Source: Firmicutes bacterium HGW-Firmicutes-16
GTDB lineage: Bacteria; Bacillota; Clostridia; Oscillospirales; Oscillospiraceae
Reading direction: 5' to 3'
NCBI GenBank assembly: GCA_002841545.1
Contig: PGZZ01000002.1
Span: 186,001-250,000 of the forward strand
Length of the DNA stretch: 64,000 nt
The position numbers and the translations under genes are program-made. Below the pieces are notes generated by a model. It worked only from the letters and a program-made list of their open reading frames with translations, was not told the origin of the DNA and did no database searches. Shown one piece after another: positions 44,751 through 51,297 of this stretch (the stretch's first letter is position 1; each line of letters begins with the position of its first letter).

Positions 44751-44873
44751 CTATTTGATAATTCGCCAGATTGCTAAGACAACAAGAAATGCAAATATAA
44801 CGAGAAGGACGGTAATAATGTCATCAGGTATAATAATCCATAAATCATAAATAGGTATGTCCTTTAAACTCAT
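44751..44873 (-). CDS. 40-aa single-helix membrane peptide
   Basis: Starts MSLKDIPIYDLWIIIPDDII, then a helix (TVLLVIFAFLVVLAIW) and RIIK. The ATG overlaps the stop of the pIII-like gene (ATGA). Too short for ordinary gene calling but held in place by coupling and by the regular spacing of its neighbours. Candidate tip protein. Confidence 0.62.
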   Translation of the reverse strand: MSLKDIPIYDLWIIIPDDIITVLLVIFAFLVVLAIWRIIK

Positions 44874-46204
44874 TTTAAAAATACCCCCAACAGGCCAGTC
44901 ACGATAGTAATAATAAGCAACGCCCAAAGCATGTACTGTATTTCAAGCGGGAGCATTGAAAAGCCATTGAACCAGAGAAGCATCCAGATAAGAGCGTTGC
45001 TCATAAAATCGCTGACATAATCCCAGAGACCGCCGATATCTGGCATATCAATAATAGCAGGCTTATATTGTTCATCAGGGTCAACTGCTGGATCAGCTGA
45101 CGGTGTAGGTGTAGGATTAGGATTTTGAGTTGAAGTAGGGTCAATAATTATACCGATATCAATTAGTTTTCCCTCTTGGTCCTCGTCTGGCACTGGTTCA
45201 TTATCTTGAATACGCTTTATAATTTCATCGATATCAACTTCGATAGGTGAACGAGTGGCAGTATCGATAATTTTATCAATAACGGTAGACGGAGAAAATT
45301 TTGGATTATTAATATACGGAGTATCGACCATAGGCATTTCTATATCCGTATCCACATATGCGACACGCCCATATGGCATATCAGGATATAAATCTAAATA
45401 TATACTAGGTCTGCCATCATAGAGAGTTGCAAAATATGTTTTTGTACTATCAGTAAAATTAGCAATCATCATATAAGGGAATATGTGACCATCAAGAAAT
45501 GTTAGTCCCCATTTTCGAGATTTTGTTGATGTATCGCTAATTGTCCATGTATTAGTGGCATAATAATATACTGGTGCATTATCTAGCGTTAAAATTCCAC
45601 TCGATTGATTGCATTTATAAGTATGGAAGTCGAATGACACTATGTCAGTCCGTCCATACGGAGTGTTAAACCATGAGTTTATTAAGTCATTTTCACTAAC
45701 ATTAGTTAATGTGATTCCGTGATATGTATAGTTAAGACTAGTTAAGTCGGATACTGCTATTAGTCCACTTTCGCCCGGAAAGAACTCTTTAACTAGTTCA
45801 TAGAATTTGATAAGCATTCCACCATCAGAAGCAAGAAGTTTTAATTTTTGACCACCACCACCAGGAGGAGCACCACCGGGTAAATACACGAATCCGTCAC
45901 GTTCATCAACAGCGTCCCACCATTGCATAATATCTTCATTAGTTCCAGTGTCTTGTATATACTGACAAAATGCATTGACAGCTACATAAGTAACGACAGC
46001 TACACCAAGATATATTAATAACTGTTGAACTAATGCAATAGTAGCCTCAGGAACTACCAATAATGCAGCAGGACCTGCTTCAGCTTTTGTGAACGGTATA
46101 GCAATAGAACAACTAAAGATAAGAACAAGGCAAAGAAAGAAGCTTAGAATCTGCATTCGATGATTCCAGAATTTTCTATAAATCTCGACCGCAGTAATCA
46201 CCAT
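44870..46204 (-). CDS. pIII-like adsorption/minor coat protein
   Basis: 444 aa. Signal peptide (about 16-42, LSFFLCLVLIFSCSIAIPFTKAEA), a second hydrophobic stretch (about 50-78), a large extracellular region with a glycine-rich linker (PGGAPPGGGGQ) and a Pro/Thr linker (NPNPTPTPSADP), and C-terminal hydrophobic helices (about 395-444) for anchoring. This order (signal, domains on flexible linkers, anchor) is that of filamentous phage adhesion protein pIII. GGGGAG precedes the ATG. The receptor-binding part is probably residues 100-310. Assignment is by architecture and position. Confidence 0.75.
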   Translation of the reverse strand: MVITAVEIYRKFWNHRMQILSFFLCLVLIFSCSIAIPFTKAEAGPAALLVVPEATIALVQQLLIYLGVAVVTYVAVNAFCQYIQDTGTNEDIMQWWDAVDERDGFVYLPGGAPPGGGGQKLKLLASDGGMLIKFYELVKEFFPGESGLIAVSDLTSLNYTYHGITLTNVSENDLINSWFNTPYGRTDIVSFDFHTYKCNQSSGILTLDNAPVYYYATNTWTISDTSTKSRKWGLTFLDGHIFPYMMIANFTDSTKTYFATLYDGRPSIYLDLYPDMPYGRVAYVDTDIEMPMVDTPYINNPKFSPSTVIDKIIDTATRSPIEVDIDEIIKRIQDNEPVPDEDQEGKLIDIGIIIDPTSTQNPNPTPTPSADPAVDPDEQYKPAIIDMPDIGGLWDYVSDFMSNALIWMLLWFNGFSMLPLEIQYMLWALLIITIVTGLLGVFLK

Positions 46205-46221
46205 TTGTTACCACTCCCCTC

Positions 46222-46413
46222 TTATATCTCGAACAGATAAACGAGCTTTATCTCATCATCGTCATATGTCTGGCAGACAACCGCATCATGTGCGTGCAGT
46301 CTCACGCGAGTACCTATGCCCTCAAAATAATGCTTGATGAATTCAGCGAGAGCGCCGTCACCTACTACCGCCAGCGTTTCATTTTGCTTGTCATCAGTTA
46401 ATACGAAACTCAT
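46222..46413 (-). CDS. 63-aa hypothetical phage protein
   Basis: Small soluble acidic protein (MSFVLTDDKQNETLAVVGDGAL...VVCQTYDDDEIKLVYLFEI). ATG 46413 overlaps the Rep stop (ATGA), with GAGG upstream; an ATG two codons earlier is less well spaced. Co-translated with Rep, so it may act in replication. No family recognised. Confidence 0.6.
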   Translation of the reverse strand: MSFVLTDDKQNETLAVVGDGALAEFIKHYFEGIGTRVRLHAHDAVVCQTYDDDEIKLVYLFEI

Positions 46414-47327
46414 ACCCATACCCTCTTATCACACATTTCAAATACATTCATTTGCACACTAGGGTCAATCGTTTCCGGTCTAAATTCTTGAGTAGGCAGT
46501 TTATACGGCTTGTACTCTCCGAACAGAGGAGTTTCTTCGCAATCCTCATTAAATTGTTGCGGAAACACCCAATTTTCATTAAATACTAAACCAGTTGAAC
46601 AAAACCTATAATGCTCAGTCAGTCTACTATCAAGTTCCGCATAATTGCCGTATACGTCCGCGACCTTTTCAGCAGTTTTAAGCGGTCTACTTGCCATATA
46701 TAAATGCTCACCCTTCATATCGGATAGAGCTTTAATATCCTTGTTTATGTACTTAGTCGTATAAAGAACAGTGCCGACCTTATCACGAATGATACCTAAT
46801 GACACAAAGCCGAATTTATCAGCATAGTCCTTCCAGTTTAAGAAGCCGTTATCAACGAGGTAATCAGGGTGAACACCCTTTATAAATTCGCTTACAGCGC
46901 ATTCTGGAAGTCCGTAGAGCAATCCGTGCATATGCCATGCACCGTCTTTATGGTTTTCTGGAACAAAGACAAATGATAACCGTCTACTATTCAGTTTTTT
47001 ATATTTCTTACGAATGTCACAAGCGAACCGAATCAAATCAGTTTTGAATTTTCCTAGCTCATAACGGTTATATTTTTTAGGGTCTAGCGTGAGAGTCACG
47101 AAATAGTCCCAATCATTGCAAAGTCCGTATTGCTTTATCATCGAACGAGCACGACTAAAAGCATTTTCCATCTTCGACTCATTCTCTTTGATTTCGTCTT
47201 TATCATGCGATATCATCGAAGGTAGTCCAGAATGTTTAAATTTTGTGACGGAATAGGTGGATTCATTGAATTGCTTTATGCTATACGTCGGAGATACATA
47301 CTCATAGGACGTTACCAAAGAACCCAC
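46410..47327 (-). CDS. HUH rolling-circle replication initiator (Rep)
   Basis: 305-aa initiator that nicks one strand and starts rolling-circle replication. Motif 1 FVTLTLD (76-82), HUH-type metal motif WHMHG (His132, His134), and the catalytic tyrosine motif YTTKYINKD (Tyr189 or Tyr193). The single active-site region and size fit inovirus/plasmid Rep proteins. GTG start; ribosome site weak. The 70-base gap upstream holds a small hairpin (CGGAG-ATTTA-CTCCG). The nick site is not identified. Confidence 0.88.
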   Translation of the reverse strand: MGSLVTSYEYVSPTYSIKQFNESTYSVTKFKHSGLPSMISHDKDEIKENESKMENAFSRARSMIKQYGLCNDWDYFVTLTLDPKKYNRYELGKFKTDLIRFACDIRKKYKKLNSRRLSFVFVPENHKDGAWHMHGLLYGLPECAVSEFIKGVHPDYLVDNGFLNWKDYADKFGFVSLGIIRDKVGTVLYTTKYINKDIKALSDMKGEHLYMASRPLKTAEKVADVYGNYAELDSRLTEHYRFCSTGLVFNENWVFPQQFNEDCEETPLFGEYKPYKLPTQEFRPETIDPSVQMNVFEMCDKRVWV

Positions 47328-47400
47328 CCATTTCTCATAAATCGTTACAATGTCAAGTACCTTGTTTCGGAGATTTACTCCGCTGATTTTGGCAATCCAT

Positions 47401-47670
47401 TTACTTCATAACGTATATTTTTTTATCAATAATAACGTCATAAAATGAATGTTTGCCCAACATTTCATCAATAGACATACCGGAAATAAGAGAAAGTGCT
47501 ACCAATTGACCGTAAGACGGTAAGTGTTTACCATTTTCCCAACCACTTAATGTTTGGGGAGCAACTTCGAGTCCATCACAAAGAGCAGCACGAATCTTGC
47601 TATTATTTCTAGTAATACTTCTAAGATTTTTTGCAAATATCGCTTGTACAGGTAATTGTAAAGAATACAT
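47401..47670 (-). CDS. XRE-type helix-turn-helix protein
   Basis: 89 aa with a helix-turn-helix (KIRAALCDGLEVAPQTLSGWENGKHLPSYGQLVAL). ATG 47670 is preferred because AGGGGG lies seven bases upstream; the frame from 47703 is longer without a site. Second regulator in the phage, inside the early operon, so it may adjust replication or late genes, like a Cro. Confidence 0.78.
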   Translation of the reverse strand: MYSLQLPVQAIFAKNLRSITRNNSKIRAALCDGLEVAPQTLSGWENGKHLPSYGQLVALSLISGMSIDEMLGKHSFYDVIIDKKIYVMK

Positions 47671-47672
47671 GT

Positions 47673-47921
47673 TTAACCCCCTACATCTTTTGGAAGATAC
47701 CAAGTACGCATATCTGCGTTCCGGCGATACTTGAAGCCATAGCTTTTGAGCATATCTATAAGCTCCATATTGATGTGCTGCGCGTCTGCGAGTCGCATCT
47801 CCGCCGCCTTACAATGCTGCCGCCATATCTCCTCTTGACGCTTAGAATCCTCTAGGAGAGCTTCAAGCTCACGAACGTGGTCGTTGTTCTGGAGATAGAC
47901 ATTTACTTCAAGCGGCAACAT
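47673..47921 (-). CDS. 82-aa coiled-coil phage protein
   Basis: Starts MLPLEVNVYLQ; residues about 14-60 are charged and heptad-like (RELEALLEDSKRQEEIWRQHCKAAEMRL), then an aromatic, basic end (YGFKYRRNADMRTWYLPKD). ATG overlaps the preceding stop (TAATG). Function unknown; early operon position suggests replication or regulation. Confidence 0.65.
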   Translation of the reverse strand: MLPLEVNVYLQNNDHVRELEALLEDSKRQEEIWRQHCKAAEMRLADAQHINMELIDMLKSYGFKYRRNADMRTWYLPKDVGG

Positions 47922-48169
47922 TATGCCGCTGATTTGACTACGTTTACATGGTCAACCTTGCCATATTTGTTATAGACGATTTCAATTTCTTCCCCGACCT
48001 TAGGCAACCAGCCGGAGGCCTTGTTTTCGGAAATAAAAAAGTCTTCACACGCAGTTCCAACGAGATTCTTATCGTCGGCATTTGAATACGTGCAAAAGAC
48101 CTTATACCCCTTTATGGTCTGATTCTCGGGAGTTTGAAAATCCAACTTTTTCATGCCAATAACTTTCAT
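47921..48169 (-). CDS. Small protein in the pV (ssDNA-binding) position
   Basis: 82 aa, all-beta looking (KVIGMKKLDFQTPENQTIKGYKVFCTYSNADD...GWLPKVGEEIEIVYNKYGKVDHVNVV). First gene of the leftward operon, next to Rep. Filamentous phage pV, which coats single-stranded DNA before export, is 87 aa, all-beta and next to the Rep gene. Size, predicted fold and place fit, so I infer a pV-like role. AGGAGA lies before the ATG. Confidence 0.6.
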   Translation of the reverse strand: MKVIGMKKLDFQTPENQTIKGYKVFCTYSNADDKNLVGTACEDFFISENKASGWLPKVGEEIEIVYNKYGKVDHVNVVKSAA

Positions 48170-48198
48170 GATAATTCTCCTTATTTTTTATTAAATAT

Positions 48199-48283
48199 GA
48201 ACCTTATAGGGTTCTCTTTAAACTAAAAATAGCACCTTATAAGGTTCGTGTCAATAGTAACTTATAAGTTGCATGCTAATATA
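48199..48283. promoter_or_regulatory. Phage switch: two promoters and three palindromic operators
   Basis: Operators O1 GAACCTTATAGGGTTC (48199-48214), O2 ACCTTATAAGGT (48234-48245) and O3 AACTTATAAGTT (48259-48270) share the core CTTATAAG or a near match. The leftward promoter has TTGACA (48249-48254), 17-base spacer and TATTTT (48226-48231), with O2 filling the spacer. A weaker rightward promoter for the repressor (TAGTAA...TAATAT, 48255-48282) overlaps O3. This is a lambda-like divergent control region in miniature. Confidence 0.75.
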
Positions 48284-48301
48284 TTCAAAAGGGGGTTTAA
48301 T

Positions 48302-48520
48302 ATGGAATTAAACGAACGAATTAAAGCCCTTAGAACGGATAACGACATAACACAAAATGAAGTAGCGGAAGCATTAAATACTACTAGGCAACAGATATAT
48401 AAATATGAAGCAGGAATACAAGAAATGACTACTTCTAAGCTGAAAGCATTATGTGAGTACTACCATGTATCTGCCGATTATGTTCTAGGGTTACCAAAGC
48501 ATCTAAACTGGCCAAGGTAA
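48302..48520 (+). CDS. XRE-family phage repressor
   Basis: 72 aa with a clear helix-turn-helix (NDITQNEVAEALNTTRQQIYKYEAGIQEMT). Starts at ATG 48302 after GGGGG; the frame from 48248 runs through the operators. It diverges from the leftward phage operon across three operators, so it is the likely lysogeny repressor. It has no C-terminal protease or dimer domain, so relief of repression would not follow the LexA-like route. Confidence 0.85.
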   Translation: MELNERIKALRTDNDITQNEVAEALNTTRQQIYKYEAGIQEMTTSKLKALCEYYHVSADYVLGLPKHLNWPR

Positions 48521-48526
48521 TAACAA

Positions 48527-48560
48527 AAATAAAAGCTGGGAAATACCCAGCTTTTATTTT
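48527..48560. terminator. Bidirectional terminator between repressor and YcxB-like gene
   Basis: AAAATAAAAGCTGGG-AAATA-CCCAGCTTTTATTTT, a perfect stem flanked by A and T runs, serving both converging genes. Confidence 0.9.
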
Positions 48561-48562
48561 GC

Positions 48563-49063
48563 TTATATATTGTTACTTTTTATCCAAAATAGCCTAACCT
48601 TATAGAAAAAGTCTGAAGCTTCACCATCAGAATTAAAAGCTCTTTTTGGTATTACATAAGATTGATTATAGCCAAAAAAAATGAAAATATATTGCTCATT
48701 TTGAGAAATGTTTTTTATATAAGTCCACCTATAATGAGTCTCATTAACGCTAGTACTTTCAATTATTTCATTTTCGTTTACTTCCATTAAATGACCACAA
48801 TAAATACCCTCATAATGCATAGATAGATTAATAACTTTAATTTTTACAAATATATAAATAAATACATACAACAGCAATAAGATAATAACATAAATAAGAA
48901 GATCATTACGACTCTTCAAGTTTAATTCTAAAAACAATGCAGCTACCAACAAAGCTGCATATATTAACTCCAAAATTAACATATGCCTAGCTTTAGTATG
49001 AAGTAAAATATATTTATTAATATTCCAAAAATCCGTCTTATTTAAGTCATACATTACTTTCAT
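48563..49063 (-). CDS. YcxB-like membrane protein, phage cargo
   Basis: About 166 aa with two hydrophobic helices (LELIYAALLVAALFLEL; LIYVIILLLLYVFIYIFV) and a soluble C-terminal domain with the YcxB-type pattern (ENEIIESTSVNETHYRWTYIKNI...YVIPKRAF). ATG 49063 has GAGGG eight bases upstream. Not a filamentous structural gene; lying between switch and origin it looks like cargo, possibly altering the host envelope or excluding other phage. Confidence 0.6.
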   Translation of the reverse strand: MKVMYDLNKTDFWNINKYILLHTKARHMLILELIYAALLVAALFLELNLKSRNDLLIYVIILLLLYVFIYIFVKIKVINLSMHYEGIYCGHLMEVNENEIIESTSVNETHYRWTYIKNISQNEQYIFIFFGYNQSYVIPKRAFNSDGEASDFFYKVRLFWIKSNNI

Positions 49064-49142
49064 ATCTACCACCCTCTATCCTTTATCCCACAATATACCA
49101 TTAATCCAAATAAGTAAACAAAAAATTAAGTAAAGGATATAA

Positions 49143-49290
49143 GGCACAACAAAAACAACCCTGTCAAGGGCAGAGTATTATTTTCGAATCCATATATCGA
49201 AAATAATCTTCCTGCTGTTCCTTGACAGAGATTTTCTTTTGTGCCGTTCCTTGTTCAAGCAAAGGCAAGGCACACCTTGCTTTGCCTATA
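49143..49290. other. Nested hairpins, candidate phage origin/packaging signal
   Basis: Three nested arm pairs: GGCACAA (49143-49149) with TTGTGCC (49239-49245); CTGTCAAGG (49161-49169) with CCTTGACAG (49220-49228); ATTATTTTCGA (49177-49187) with TCGAAAATAAT (49197-49207). A second hairpin (GCAAAGGCAAGG / CCTTGCTTTGC) follows at about 49259-49283. No gene lies in 49064-49350. Filamentous phages keep origins and the packaging hairpin in such an intergenic region. Confidence 0.6.
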
Positions 49291-49350
49291 CTATATTTTG
49301 AGAGAAACTTTATGTCGAAAAGACTGTTCTATTAAGACTTACCTTTCCCA

Positions 49351-49800
49351 TTAGATTAAATCAAAAACAAAGTAGCCTAATTTTAAAGTAATCAACCTAA
49401 TATCTTTATGTAAATATTTTGATTTACTTCGACTATCGCGGTATTCGAAATATGCAATAACTAAAGTAAAAGCACATGTACTTGATTCTATAAAATTACT
49501 ATCGGAAAAAATAAATAGAAAAATTAATTGCAATAACAAGGCAAAGGATAAACCAAAATAAGTAATGCTCTTTATATAACAAGAATAATATTTAATATAT
49601 ATTTTTTCTACATTATATATATCATAAGCTTCTAAGACTATTTCTTTAGATACATTATATCTTTTTATAAGTATTTTTTTAAGAACCACTGGAACGATCT
49701 TACCTATAAAAACAGATTCTAATACAATTACTATTATAAAAAATATCAATATGCAAAAAGTGAATTCTTTTGAAAGTACAATACTGCTTAAAATTCTCAT
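49351..49800 (-). CDS. Hypothetical membrane protein, phage cargo
   Basis: 149 aa, very AT-rich, with about three hydrophobic helices (about 12-40, 78-97, 103-120) and a basic loop (RDSRSKSKYLHKDIR). Its own promoter (TTGACT-17-TATGGT) lies in the element's conserved right end. GAGGGG precedes the ATG. Same place and orientation relative to the end as the HNH gene in the next element, so it is probably exchangeable cargo. No family recognised. Confidence 0.6.
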   Translation of the reverse strand: MRILSSIVLSKEFTFCILIFFIIVIVLESVFIGKIVPVVLKKILIKRYNVSKEIVLEAYDIYNVEKIYIKYYSCYIKSITYFGLSFALLLQLIFLFIFSDSNFIESSTCAFTLVIAYFEYRDSRSKSKYLHKDIRLITLKLGYFVFDLI

Positions 49801-49844
49801 ACATTATCCCCTCAAATAACATTTTTAATATTTTGGTTAATTCA

Positions 49845-49951
49845 ACCATACAACAATATCAATGAACAGTCAATAAAATACCCCCTGCCATTATCAGCAG
49901 AGGGGATTTTTGTTTCCATAACAAATTACAGAAGTATAAAAATTTTGTTTA
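49845..49951 (-). repeat. 107-bp end module, copy 1 (right end of element A)
   Basis: Aligned without gaps to 51034-51140. Contains a leftward promoter (-35 TTGACT at 49868-49873, 17-base spacer, -10 TATGGT at 49845-49850), a C-rich/G-rich terminator-like hairpin (about 49881-49905), and the att core at 49937-49951. The last 57 bases (49895-49951) match the other copy at 55 of 57 positions. Confidence 0.82.
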
Positions 49952-50014
49952 GCAGAAAGGCGACCATAAAACATAATTTTTCTTTTATTCTCTAAAGAAA
50001 AATATAAAGCTCAA

Positions 50015-50980
50015 TTACTTTTTTCCAAATATATATTTATAATGAAATTCAATAAACTCTTGAGATATGTCTTTGCGATCATAGAATAGAGGCCTTTTAT
50101 TGTAATCATCTTTGTCATTAATATGTTCAATCAAATGGCTTGTAGGATTAATCGCAATAGAACCATAATCAAATTCTGCATGATGATAAGGACATACGAC
50201 GATTATGTTCTCTTTTATATCTGGACCTTGATAGCCTGCACCAAGCGGCCTCAAATGGTGTCCTTCAGAATAATAGTTTTTATTAGGTAATAATATTGAT
50301 TTCCCACATATTTGGCACTGATACTCGTATTGTGCTTTTAACTGTTTTGAGATTGCAGTATCTCGAATAAATCGCGTTGTAGTTACAGTTTCCTTATTCG
50401 GAAAGCTTATATCACAAGGTGCAGGTTCATTATCGGTAAAGTCAGTTTTTTCACTATAGATTTTATACTCTAATCCATTTTCATATAAAAACAAGTTAAT
50501 AATGTTAAATAACTCATTCGGAACTTTAGCTATATATTTTTCAGCTGTACGAAGTTCCTTGATAGCTCCGTATTCAACATAAAAGCTTCCTTTAATGTTT
50601 TTCAGTTCGTTTTCGTATTTATTAAAGAATTCAGATATATTAAGCGGCATAGAAAAAAGCATGAAATTGGATAATTCAATCCTATAATAAGGAACCGAAT
50701 CCCTCCACTTGTCTGGTTGCGGTGGTTCGGAATTTACAGTCGAATATTCCGTGTTTGCTATAGAAACACCCGAAAAAGCATATCCTTTATTTTTGGTCTT
50801 CAACAAATGGATAATTAGATCATCTTTGTTTACATTTCTCATCAATGCCCATGAATCTCTACCAATAGTATTCTTGCTTGGACTCCACAAACACTGTCCA
50901 AACTCCCATCCCACGCCACCGTGGACTGGATTAGTAATTTCAATAAATACTTGTTGCCCAGGTTTAAGATCATAAAACAT
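50015..50980 (-). CDS. HNH endonuclease with PUA/EVE-like N-terminal domain
   Basis: 321 aa. C-terminal HNH nuclease with zinc site Cys222/Cys225 (CQICGK) and Cys263/His266 (CPYHHAEFD), and catalytic His241-His242 (SEGHHLRPLGAG). The N-terminal 120 residues (RDSWALMRNVNKDDLIIHLL; AFSGVSIANTEYSTV; PYYRIELSNF) have the look of an EVE/PUA-type modified-base reader. Such pairings are known in modification-dependent (type IV) restriction enzymes against phages with altered bases. No methylase is adjacent, as expected for type IV. GAGGAAGG lies before the ATG; own promoter in the 107-bp end module. Confidence 0.78.
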   Translation of the reverse strand: MFYDLKPGQQVFIEITNPVHGGVGWEFGQCLWSPSKNTIGRDSWALMRNVNKDDLIIHLLKTKNKGYAFSGVSIANTEYSTVNSEPPQPDKWRDSVPYYRIELSNFMLFSMPLNISEFFNKYENELKNIKGSFYVEYGAIKELRTAEKYIAKVPNELFNIINLFLYENGLEYKIYSEKTDFTDNEPAPCDISFPNKETVTTTRFIRDTAISKQLKAQYEYQCQICGKSILLPNKNYYSEGHHLRPLGAGYQGPDIKENIIVVCPYHHAEFDYGSIAINPTSHLIEHINDKDDYNKRPLFYDRKDISQEFIEFHYKYIFGKK

Positions 50981-51033
50981 AAGGCGCCTTCCTCTATCTA
51001 TTCTTTACCTCAAAATATATAATGGATATCCTT

Positions 51034-51140
51034 ACCATACAACCCCAAGCCCTAATAGTCAAGAAAAAGCCCCCTTGCCCTAACAGCAGAGGGGTGTTTT
51101 GTTTCCATAACAAATTACAGAAGTATAAAAATTTTGTTTA
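51034..51140 (-). repeat. 107-bp end module, copy 2 (right end of element B)
   Basis: Leftward promoter (-35 TTGACT at 51057-51062, 17-base spacer, -10 TATGGT at 51034-51039), terminator-like hairpin (about 51070-51094) and att core 51126-51140. The att here has left arm TTACAGAAGTA, centre TAAAAA and right arm TTTTGTTTAAT. That is exactly what joining the phage's right and left ends would give, so it looks like an uncut phage attP-type junction. Confidence 0.82.
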
Positions 51141-51141
51141 A

Positions 51142-51297
51142 TTAAGGGGGGATATTATATACTTCAGCCATTACGCTTTCAAAATGAGGTAACATTCCCA
51201 AACAATTAAAGACATAGATAATAACAGACTCGTCTACTTCCTTATCAATTGCACCTAAATACCAGCTTGCCGAACTTTCGTAGAGTACGTTACTGAG
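51142..51297 (-). pseudogene. Possible decayed gene end inside element C
   Basis: A 51-codon open frame without a start codon at its head (it follows an in-frame TAA), reading LSNVLYESSASWYLGAIDKE and later CLGMLPHFESVMAEVYNIPP before TAA. Composition is protein-like. It overlaps the next gene by eight bases and ends at the att core. Probably the 3' remnant of a gene cut by recombination; could be chance. Confidence 0.3.

Larger units (their letters stand above)
42326..49951 (-). mobile_element. Inovirus-like filamentous prophage (element A)
   Basis: About 7.6 kb, AT-rich, bounded by the direct 15-bp core at 42326-42340 and 49937-49951. Minus-strand order: pV-sized protein, coiled-coil protein, XRE protein, HUH Rep, small acidic protein, pIII-like exported protein, four small membrane proteins, three coat paralogues, terminator, Zot ATPase, 33-aa membrane peptide. 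A plus-strand repressor faces this operon. Right of it are two membrane cargo genes and a large hairpin. Size, gene order and gene sizes match filamentous phage of the M13/CTX kind. No integrase, lysis or head/tail genes are present. Confidence 0.88.
49952..51140 (-). mobile_element. Element B: one-gene module with HNH nuclease between att repeats
   Basis: 1.19 kb between the att cores at 49937 and 51126. It holds one gene on the minus strand and ends with the same 107-bp module as the phage. Organisation resembles Xer-dif (p-dif) modules or integron cassettes: one gene, its promoter and one recombination site. It may be a satellite using the phage's end, or a cassette moved by the host Xer enzyme. 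Alternatively A plus B is one larger phage with a duplicated end. Confidence 0.65.
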
